5,689 nucleotides of DNA from positions 1 to 5,689 of the forward strand of contig CAIJZF010000008.1 in NCBI GenBank assembly GCA_903825095.1, given 5' to 3'. Source of the stretch: an uncultured Bacteroidota bacterium. GTDB lineage: Bacteria; Bacteroidota; Bacteroidia; Chitinophagales; Chitinophagaceae. Shown here piece by piece: positions 1-5,689 of this stretch. Made by a program: the position numbers and the translations under genes. How positions within the stretch are numbered: position 1 is the first letter of the stretch; every line of letters begins with the position of its first letter. Under the pieces are notes generated by a model. That model saw only the letters and a program-made list of their open reading frames with translations, was not told the DNA's origin and ran no database searches.

Positions 1-518
1 AAAATATTCAAAAATTAGACGAGCTTGATCAAAAAATAGAAGCACTAGACCCTATGGGAACTGCCGCTATTATACATTTAGAAACTGCTGATGGTAGCCT
101 ACCTTATACTAGAATAGAAAAAATAATAACGAGGGCTTTTAAGTTTCAGCCTCAATATGTTACAAAATCGACGCTTACTAAATCAAGTAGTCGTGTTTAT
201 GAATATAGAAGTTATGAAAGCCCTACAGAAGCTATGCATTTAAAAAAAGTACATATGTTTAATGAAGGTGGAGAAGTAACACTTTTCGAAAGCCTTAATT
301 TTAATGCAATATTTTATTCTAAAGTAATTGCAGGAAGCAGCATGCCTAATTTAATTTACATGACTAGCTTTAATAATATGGAGGACCGCAATGCCCATTG
401 GAAGTCGTTTGGAGAGGCTCCTCTTTGGAAAAAGATTTCTGCCGCTCCTGAATATTTAAATACAGTGAATAGAAATGAGACTGTACTAATGAGTGCGCGT
501 GATTATGCCGATTTTTAA
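1..518 (+). CDS. NIPSNAP family protein, 5'-partial (C-terminal part)
   Basis: The reading frame is open from the first complete codon at base 3 to a TAA at 516-518. The gene therefore starts before the window, and the ATG at 54 is an internal methionine: the preceding codons read NIQKLDELDQKIEALDP, a helix-like stretch that continues smoothly into the rest. About 171 residues are visible. The second half holds the conserved C-terminal NIPSNAP domain (dimeric alpha/beta-barrel, ferredoxin-like fold), with the blocks YEYRSYESPTE, KVHMFNEGGE, MPNLIYMTSFNNMEDRN and HWKSFGEAPLWKK. The first part is the tail of an upstream region ending in LPYTRIEKII. Bacteroidota homologues are, from memory, usually about 250-270 residues and often exported, so roughly the N-terminal third is missing here. 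The biochemical role of bacterial NIPSNAP proteins is not established. It faces the efflux operon and there is no sign of a shared function. Family call is firm; function is unknown. Confidence 0.88.
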   Translation, partial: NIQKLDELDQKIEALDPMGTAAIIHLETADGSLPYTRIEKIITRAFKFQPQYVTKSTLTKSSSRVYEYRSYESPTEAMHLKKVHMFNEGGEVTLFESLNFNAIFYSKVIAGSSMPNLIYMTSFNNMEDRNAHWKSFGEAPLWKKISAAPEYLNTVNRNETVLMSARDYADF

Positions 519-1801
519 TCGACTAATTCAACGCCCATTAATTTAATCAGTTCTAATTGCGCATTACAAAGCTGATACTGGTATTGCAATTGATTTAACA
601 GTGCTCTTTGGTAGTCTGCATTGGTAGATGTTATTTCAATAGGAGTAGCTGTTCCATTTTTTAATTTACTCACACTTAATTTTTGCGCTAGTGCTGCTTG
701 CTCAATTTGAGTGGCTGCATTTTTAATTCTAGCTTGGTTGCTTTGAATATCAATTAAAGCTGCTTGAATATCTTTTTCAAAATCGTGAATTTGTGCCACA
801 ACATTGGTTTCACTTAAAGCCAAACTACGCTCTTGAATTTTAATTTGTTGTTTTATCTTACCGCCATTAAACAAAGGTACCGAAAACCCAATACCTGCAT
901 TGTAATTGAAACGAGGGTCGTTAATTTGAGGGAGGTAGCCATTTCTAGAACCTACACTAGCCTTCATGCCTACATAAGGACGCTCATTTAATTTCGTAAT
1001 AGCCACATCTGCCTTCGTAACATTCACTTTATCCTTGGCAATGGCTATGCTTGGATTATGTATCAAGGCCATTTGCATGGCTTCATCCGATGTATAATTT
1101 TTTAAGCTAATGCTTAATTGTGATTCACTAATAGTGGCCACCCCAGTTGCATAATTTAATAAATTCAATAATTTTTTCAAATTGGTTTCTAAGTCAATTT
1201 TTCTATTTAACTCGTTATCTATTTTAGACTGAATAGTAAGTAGGTCTAATTGAATGGCATTGCCATTTTTTAGTTGGGTTTCAATAATGGTTTTATTCTC
1301 TGTCAATAATTGCAGCACTTGATTTTGAATCTCAATGGCTTTTTTGGCATATATAATTTGATAGTAGAGCTGACTTATTTGAAAAAACAAACTATGCTTT
1401 AATTGTTCTGCTACATGCTTTGAGGTTTGTAATTCTAATTTAGCTTTTTGAATATTGGATGCTAATCTTCCAAAATCAAATAAAGTATAGCTACCATTTA
1501 AAGCGCCTGAAACATTGTGAACAGGTGCAAATTGAAAAGTTTTTTCTCCAAAAGCTACTTCGATTTTAGGTTGCACATAAGCATAACTTGCATCCATGGT
1601 AATATCTGGATACTTATTCAACTCTGTTAAAGTAAGTTTATCTTCTGCTAATTGCACAGACTGTTGCACTTCCTTTACTTTTGGAAAGTATTGCAAAGAC
1701 TGGTTTAGTAAATTTTTAAGTTCCCCATTTATTAAACTTTGTGCCATGGAACTAGTGTAAGTACTTACCAACACTACCATACATAAAACTATTTTTTTCA
1801 T
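515..1801 (-). CDS. TolC family outer membrane efflux protein
   Basis: This is the outer membrane channel of a tripartite efflux pump. At 428 residues it is close to the usual length. Residues 1-20 form a signal peptide (MKK, a hydrophobic core, then SSMA before Q21); no lipobox cysteine is present, so it is not an OprM-type lipoprotein. Two OEP repeats are visible. The first contains a YTLFDFGR strand segment at 105-112, then a long helix with LKNG at 177-180. The second begins near 236, contains VPLFNGGK at 308-315, and repeats LKNG at 380-383 before its closing helix. This internal duplication is the TolC hallmark. The ATG at 1801 is preceded by AAAGAGAT, a weak ribosome binding site. The gene follows the MFS gene after 35 bp and is the last of the operon. 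Its stop overlaps that of the convergent NIPSNAP gene. Substrate is unknown. Confidence 0.95.
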   Translation of the reverse strand: MKKIVLCMVVLVSTYTSSMAQSLINGELKNLLNQSLQYFPKVKEVQQSVQLAEDKLTLTELNKYPDITMDASYAYVQPKIEVAFGEKTFQFAPVHNVSGALNGSYTLFDFGRLASNIQKAKLELQTSKHVAEQLKHSLFFQISQLYYQIIYAKKAIEIQNQVLQLLTENKTIIETQLKNGNAIQLDLLTIQSKIDNELNRKIDLETNLKKLLNLLNYATGVATISESQLSISLKNYTSDEAMQMALIHNPSIAIAKDKVNVTKADVAITKLNERPYVGMKASVGSRNGYLPQINDPRFNYNAGIGFSVPLFNGGKIKQQIKIQERSLALSETNVVAQIHDFEKDIQAALIDIQSNQARIKNAATQIEQAALAQKLSVSKLKNGTATPIEITSTNADYQRALLNQLQYQYQLCNAQLELIKLMGVELVD

Positions 1802-1836
1802 ATCTCTTTACTTTATAAGTATAAATACATTTTATT

Positions 1837-3411
1837 TTAATGTGCTTCTGCAGCAGCTTTTGCCGTAGCTTCATCTGTTTTTTTATTCGTTCTTAAAAAG
1901 AATACTAAAGGAATAACTATAATAAAGAAAATTCCTACTAATCTGAAAGTATCTAAATAAGATAAATAATAAGCCTGTCTATCTACCGACATATCAATCA
2001 TTTTATAAGCTCTCTGTGTTGCGCCATGCAAGTCACCTGTTTTAGCAGCAATACCTTGTGTAACAGCCGTCACTCTTTCCTGCCACTGTGCTCCATCCGA
2101 TGGCATATTCGCAATTAAATTGGTACGGTGTTGGAAATATTGTCTAGCCACATAGTTATTGGCCATCGCAATTCCAAAGGCACCACCTAATTGACGAATC
2201 ATATTATTTAAGGAAATGCCCGCTGCATAGTCCTTGGGGGCTAAACCTACTACGGCCTGATTAATTAAAGGCAATTGACTCATTGAAATACCAAAGGCTC
2301 TTATTAATAAAGGCCAGAAAAAATCCCATTTGCCCGCATCGAGTGGCATAGCCGCACTATAAAAAGCATAAACGGAAAACAAACTAAAACCAACAATTAC
2401 AAAAGGAATAGGTGATACTCCCTTGCTCATTAATTTTCCAATGATGGGCATCATAATCACACCTGCTAGTGTGGGAGGTAATAAAGAAATACCTGTTTCA
2501 AAGGCAGTATAGCCCATAATTCTTTGCGCTAGTACTGGATATACAAATACAGAAGTAAACAAACCAAATCCCGCCACAAAAGTAAAAATAGTAGTGAAGG
2601 CTAAGTTTCTATTTTTAAGTACCCTTAAATTCACAGCAGGTTGTTTGATATTTAATTCATACAGTATAAAAGAGATGAGTCCAATCACTGCAATACCAGA
2701 ACAGTAACGAATCGTTTCACTATTAAACCATTCTTCCGATTCTCCTCTTTCTAGTACATATTGCAAACATCCAATACCTGCCGCGAGTAGCATAATACCG
2801 GTATAATCAATTTTAATGGCATCCTTGCCCTTGCCCTCTCCTTCTTTTTTATCAATAAAAGTGAAAGATAAAAAGGTAGCAATAATACCAATAGGAATAT
2901 TAATGGTGAAAATTAAAGGCCAGCTATTGTGTTCAATAATCCAGCCTCCTAAAGTAGGACCTAAGGTGGGTCCAAGTACAATACCCATTCCAAATAAACC
3001 TGCAGCCATGGGCCTGTCCTTGGGTTCAAAGGCATCAAATAAAATAGCTTGCGAGGTAGATAATAATGCACCTCCCCCAATACCTTGCACAAAGCGCCAA
3101 ATAATTAATTCAATTAAACTATCGGACTGGCCGCATAAATAAGAAGCGGCTGTAAAAATAATCATCGAGACGATGTAATAATTTTTACGGCCAAAATATT
3201 CTGCTAAAAAACCAGTGAGTGGAATAATAATCACATTGGCAATCGCATAAGAAGTGATCACCCAACTAACGTCTTCAATACTTACACCTAAGCTTCCTGA
3301 AATATCGTTTAAGGCAACATTTACAATAGAGGTATCGATCAGCTCCATAATAGCAGCTGATACAGTCGTAATAACAATGATGGCTCTTGCGAATCCCTTA
3401 AGCGCTGGCAT
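1837..3411 (-). CDS. emrB: DHA2 family MFS efflux transporter, EmrB-like
   Basis: This is an inner membrane drug:proton antiporter of the 14-helix DHA2 (EmrB/QacA) group, 524 residues, the normal family length. In order: LIDTSIVNVAL at 24-34 in helix 1 (motif D1, with the acidic D26); GFLAEYFGRK at 67-76 (motif A, loop 2-3); RFVQGIGGG at 106-114 (motif B); and GIVLGPTLGPTLGGW at 143-157 (motif C, the antiporter signature in helix 5). A long hydrophilic loop at about 420-485 separates the last two helices, as in EmrB proteins, and the last helix (about 491-506) is followed by a short charged cytoplasmic tail. The start lies 5 bp after the adaptor stop, with no clear Shine-Dalgarno sequence, which suggests translational coupling. 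The adaptor upstream and TolC gene downstream mark it as the motor of a tripartite pump. Substrate cannot be inferred; the symbol denotes family resemblance only. Confidence 0.95.
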   Translation of the reverse strand: MPALKGFARAIIVITTVSAAIMELIDTSIVNVALNDISGSLGVSIEDVSWVITSYAIANVIIIPLTGFLAEYFGRKNYYIVSMIIFTAASYLCGQSDSLIELIIWRFVQGIGGGALLSTSQAILFDAFEPKDRPMAAGLFGMGIVLGPTLGPTLGGWIIEHNSWPLIFTINIPIGIIATFLSFTFIDKKEGEGKGKDAIKIDYTGIMLLAAGIGCLQYVLERGESEEWFNSETIRYCSGIAVIGLISFILYELNIKQPAVNLRVLKNRNLAFTTIFTFVAGFGLFTSVFVYPVLAQRIMGYTAFETGISLLPPTLAGVIMMPIIGKLMSKGVSPIPFVIVGFSLFSVYAFYSAAMPLDAGKWDFFWPLLIRAFGISMSQLPLINQAVVGLAPKDYAAGISLNNMIRQLGGAFGIAMANNYVARQYFQHRTNLIANMPSDGAQWQERVTAVTQGIAAKTGDLHGATQRAYKMIDMSVDRQAYYLSYLDTFRLVGIFFIIVIPLVFFLRTNKKTDEATAKAAAEAH

Positions 3412-3416
3412 ATGAA

Positions 3417-4454
3417 CTATTTGTCAACGGTGATAAATACGCTCATACCTGCTCTTAATTTATTTTTAAAAGCAGCTTGATTGTTAATGGCAATTTTTAC
3501 TGGAATACGTTGTGTTACTTTAATAAAGTTACCACTTGAATTATCGGGAGGTAGTAATGAAAATTTTGCACCAGTGGCATCGCTTAAACTTAATATGGTA
3601 CCCTCTATTGTAAGATCGGGAAATGCATCTAAACGAATATTTACTTTTTTACCCTCTTGTAAACTTTCTAATTGGCTTTCTTTAAAATTAGCTACAATCC
3701 AATAACTGCTATCATTGACAATAGAAAATAAAGGCGTGCCTGCTTGCACAAACTGTCCAATATTAATATTCTTCTTTCCAATTTTACCAGCACTAGGTGT
3801 AATAATTTTGGTATAAGATAATTTCAATTCTGTTTCTTTGATTTTTGTTTTTTTCATATCAATCAAAGCCATCGCTCTATTCACGTTCTGTCTTAATACG
3901 GCTATTCTATTATTCGCAGTAGCTAATTCAGTTTGCGCATTGCTCAACTCTTGATTTGAAGAAGATAATTGAAATTCTGTTTCTTCTAATTGCTTTCTTG
4001 TAATAGCCTGTTCTTTAAATAAATTTTGATCTCTTGTTAAATCGTTGTTCGATTTTTTTTGCTTAATTGTTTTTAAATCAATCAAACCTTTATTATTTTT
4101 TAAAGCCAATATGCCATTTTCTAATTGTGCTTGTGCATTAGAAACATCTGCTAATGATTGTTGTAAGTCGGCTTTTTGTTCTTCTAATTGCATTTGCAAT
4201 TCAGCATCATCAATTTCAGCCACTAATTGGTTTTGTCCCACAGAATCATAGTCCTTGATGGAAATAGTTTTCACATAACCAGCAATTCTGGTTAAAACGG
4301 GCACAATAGAAGTTTCTATTTGTGCATTATCTGTGGTTTCGTGTGTTATTGAAAAAACAACTTTTTTGCCTCCGAAATATAGGGCTACGACTAATAAAGT
4401 GCTAATAACTACTTTACGAATATTGGCTTGTTTTTTCTTTTTTTGCTCCTCCAT
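3417..4454 (-). CDS. emrA: HlyD/EmrA family periplasmic adaptor subunit
   Basis: This membrane fusion protein links the inner membrane MFS pump to the TolC channel. At 345 residues it is normal for the family. A lysine-rich cytoplasmic start (residues 1-14) is followed by one membrane anchor (about 15-34). TTDNAQIETSIVPV at 40-53 and GYVKTISIKDYDSV at 59-72 form the first half of the biotinyl-lipoyl domain. A long Gln/Glu/Leu-rich coiled-coil hairpin spans about 84-212, with its turn near 123-145. The second lipoyl half follows (ITPSAGKIGKKNINIGQFV, 218-236), then the beta-barrel. The LPPDNSSGNFIKVTQRIPV block at 301-319 is characteristic of EmrA-type rather than RND-type adaptors and matches the MFS partner next door. 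The ATG at 4454 is the first possible start: an in-frame TAA lies 21 bp upstream, with no other ATG between. The leader is almost pure A/T, with no Shine-Dalgarno sequence. Symbol is by family resemblance. Confidence 0.95.
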   Translation of the reverse strand: MEEQKKKKQANIRKVVISTLLVVALYFGGKKVVFSITHETTDNAQIETSIVPVLTRIAGYVKTISIKDYDSVGQNQLVAEIDDAELQMQLEEQKADLQQSLADVSNAQAQLENGILALKNNKGLIDLKTIKQKKSNNDLTRDQNLFKEQAITRKQLEETEFQLSSSNQELSNAQTELATANNRIAVLRQNVNRAMALIDMKKTKIKETELKLSYTKIITPSAGKIGKKNINIGQFVQAGTPLFSIVNDSSYWIVANFKESQLESLQEGKKVNIRLDAFPDLTIEGTILSLSDATGAKFSLLPPDNSSGNFIKVTQRIPVKIAINNQAAFKNKLRAGMSVFITVDK

Positions 4455-4520
4455 AATATTATAATAATTTATATATTAAATGAGGCCACAAGGTACCATA
4501 ATTAAATCAAAATATTAAGG
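4455..4520 (-). promoter_or_regulatory. Intergenic leader upstream of the efflux operon (possible promoter region)
   Basis: This is the only non-coding gap inside the window large enough to hold a promoter for the three-gene pump operon. The half next to the adaptor start (4455-4480) is entirely A/T. I looked for the Bacteroidota promoter pair (TTTG near -33 and TAnnTTTG near -7) and found only near-matches such as TAATTATG, without a correctly spaced upstream element. The pump genes may have a promoter here or be read through from the hydrolase gene. The role is inferred from position only. Confidence 0.25.
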
Positions 4521-4528
4521 TTATGGTA
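4494..4528. repeat. 8-bp inverted repeat between the hydrolase and the efflux operon
   Basis: TACCATAA at 4494-4501 is the exact reverse complement of TTATGGTA at 4521-4528, with 19 bases between them. The right arm covers the hydrolase stop codon and its last codons; the left arm lies 47 bp upstream of the adaptor start. In the minus-strand transcript it could fold into an 8-bp stem with a large AU-rich loop, but no U-tract follows, so it is a poor intrinsic terminator. It could instead be a regulator binding site. A chance occurrence in such AT-rich DNA is quite possible. Confidence 0.4.
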
Positions 4529-5689
4529 TTATGTCTAAGTGATATTCCTGAATAAGACCCGGGGTTTCAGGTGTTAAAGTAAAGGCCAATTTTATTTTTT
4601 TATCTTGACATTGAATAATACAATAGCCCCTCATTTGATTCTCTGGAACCATTTCACCCACCGATATAATTTCACCTGCTTCTTTTAAGATAGCCGCTGC
4701 CTCTTTTTTCAAAGTTTCAATAGGATAATCTTCAAAAAAGTTCTCTGCAAAAATAGGAAGGCTAGAAGTGAAATTAGGAAGCATAGAAACTAATTGTACT
4801 TTCCTTTTTTGTAAAATTGGAGAAACACTAATAGCTCTTGGTTTTAATTTGGCTAATTGTACAATGGTATCTAAAACTGCAATGTTAATCTCTGAAGTGG
4901 GCGCATAAGTAACATTAGCAAATAAAATAACGCCAATACCATAGTCGTACATAATGCGCCAGTTGCTACCAAAGCCAGGTAGGCCGCCACTATGGCCCAC
5001 ACTATTTCTACCTAAAGCGTCATGCATCCAGGTTAATCCATAAGTATAACTACTTGTGGCAGCTAATTTACGGCCGCTTGGATAAGTATAATTAGGCATT
5101 AAAGAAATAAATTTAGAAGACTGATGCATTTCTCTAATACTACTTCTTTTTACAGGAAAAGTTTCCCCATCATTTCTTGCTGGCCATGCTGTTTGATGAA
5201 GAGCTAAGTACTTACTAAACATATCTATGGAAGTAATCATACCCCCCATGGCACCATAAATACCATCATGCAATAAAGTTTCTTTTCTCCAATTATTATT
5301 AATGTACCTATATCCATTGGCTAAAGTTTTTTCTGGCACATTAGAAAATTCGTAAGTAGTTTCATTCATACCAATAGGGGCTAAAATATTTTTCTTTATA
5401 TAAGCATCATAAGTTAAACCCGATACTTTATGAATAATATATCCAAGCATGGTAAAGCCTAAATTAGAATACTCATATTCTAAACCTGCCGCATTGGAAA
5501 AAGAAATACCTGCTTTAATTAATTTTAATAGTTCTGCTTCTGTGTCAGCTAATTGTCTGTCCCCCCAAGGATTATCTTCCGGGAAACCCGCGCTATGACT
5601 CATTAAATGACGAATGGTAATAACAGGTGCGTCTTTCGTTAAGCCCTGCCCTTTCATAGCAGGAATATACATTTCAACAGGGTCATCTA
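4521..5689 (-). CDS. Serine hydrolase of the beta-lactamase/AmpC-EstB superfamily, 5'-partial
   Basis: The frame is open to the right edge of the window, reading DDPVEMYIPAMKG. That resembles the usual segment shortly after the SxxK nucleophile motif in these proteins (compare LDDPVxKYxP), so the methionine at 5672 is internal, and the signal peptide and catalytic Ser-x-x-Lys lie outside the window. Numbering from that methionine, visible landmarks are ITIRHLMSHSAGFP (18-31), the YSN motif (68-70, general base Tyr), a GAMGGMITS turn (140-148), and GHSGGLPGFG (226-235), whose HSG (227-229) takes the place of KTG. HSG is common in the esterase, peptidase and DD-carboxypeptidase members, so a true antibiotic-hydrolysing enzyme is less likely. 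Residues 298-383 form an extra C-terminal segment after the catalytic fold. The protein is probably exported. It lies 66 bp upstream of the pump operon on the same strand. Superfamily is certain; substrate is unknown. Confidence 0.93.
   Translation of the reverse strand, partial: DDPVEMYIPAMKGQGLTKDAPVITIRHLMSHSAGFPEDNPWGDRQLADTEAELLKLIKAGISFSNAAGLEYEYSNLGFTMLGYIIHKVSGLTYDAYIKKNILAPIGMNETTYEFSNVPEKTLANGYRYINNNWRKETLLHDGIYGAMGGMITSIDMFSKYLALHQTAWPARNDGETFPVKRSSIREMHQSSKFISLMPNYTYPSGRKLAATSSYTYGLTWMHDALGRNSVGHSGGLPGFGSNWRIMYDYGIGVILFANVTYAPTSEINIAVLDTIVQLAKLKPRAISVSPILQKRKVQLVSMLPNFTSSLPIFAENFFEDYPIETLKKEAAAILKEAGEIISVGEMVPENQMRGYCIIQCQDKKIKLAFTLTPETPGLIQEYHLDIIP

Noticed and set aside
1809..1821. 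Small inverted repeat TACTT-TAT-AAGTA between the MFS and TolC genes
   Set aside because: A five-base AT-rich stem with a three-base loop and no T-tract is expected by chance in such DNA. It is too weak for a terminator or an operator claim.
2816..3142. Open frame of 108 codons on the plus strand
   Set aside because: It lies wholly inside the MFS gene on the opposite strand. Its Pro/Ser/Lys-rich translation has no family resemblance, whereas the MFS frame carries clear motifs throughout.
3481..3705. Open frame of 74 codons on the plus strand
   Set aside because: It is antisense to the conserved beta-barrel region of the adaptor gene and has no recognisable domain.
4045..4251. Cysteine-rich open frame of 68 codons on the plus strand
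   Set aside because: The cysteines and serines are the antisense reading of Gln/Ala/Leu codons in the adaptor's coiled coil. It is not a real small cysteine-rich protein.
4454..4478. TAATAT/ATATTA arms in the adaptor leader
   Set aside because: The arms are made only of A and T within an A/T-only stretch, so pairing has no significance.
4521..5672. Reading the hydrolase as an antibiotic-resistance beta-lactamase
   Set aside because: The superfamily is mostly esterases and peptidases, the third motif is HSG rather than KTG, and the nucleophile region is not in view. Proximity to an efflux pump alone does not justify a resistance call.

Overview
This window looks like chromosomal DNA from a member of the Bacteroidota. 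The coding regions are AT-rich, Shine-Dalgarno sequences are weak or absent, and the proteins resemble families common in that phylum: a NIPSNAP protein, a serine hydrolase with a C-terminal extension, and a DHA2/EmrA/TolC efflux set. Chitinophagales is plausible from protein style, but this cannot be settled from the sequence alone. I see no rRNA, tRNA, CRISPR array, insertion sequence or phage gene.

Layout from left to right. Bases 1-518 (+) are the 3' part of a NIPSNAP-family gene whose start lies outside the window. It meets, tail to tail, a block of four genes on the minus strand, and the two stop codons share the four bases TTAA. In transcription order the minus-strand genes are: a beta-lactamase-fold serine hydrolase (5689-4521, 5' end cut by the window edge); a 66-bp gap containing an 8-bp inverted repeat; an EmrA/HlyD-type periplasmic adaptor (4454-3417); an EmrB-type 14-TM MFS pump (3411-1837); and a TolC-type outer membrane channel (1801-515). 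The last three are 5 bp and 35 bp apart and almost certainly form one operon.

The three efflux proteins together would make a complete tripartite pump. The MFS protein exports a substrate across the inner membrane using the proton gradient, the adaptor bridges the periplasm with its coiled-coil hairpin, and the TolC protein forms the exit through the outer membrane. The substrate cannot be read from the sequence. The upstream hydrolase is on the same strand and may or may not share the transcript. No regulator gene is in view.

Assessment: most of this is well-known biology. I found no convincing new system. The points most worth a second look are the inverted repeat between the hydrolase and the pump operon, the hydrolase's C-terminal extension, and the overlapping convergent gene ends. 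Both edge genes have internal methionines that could be mistaken for starts.
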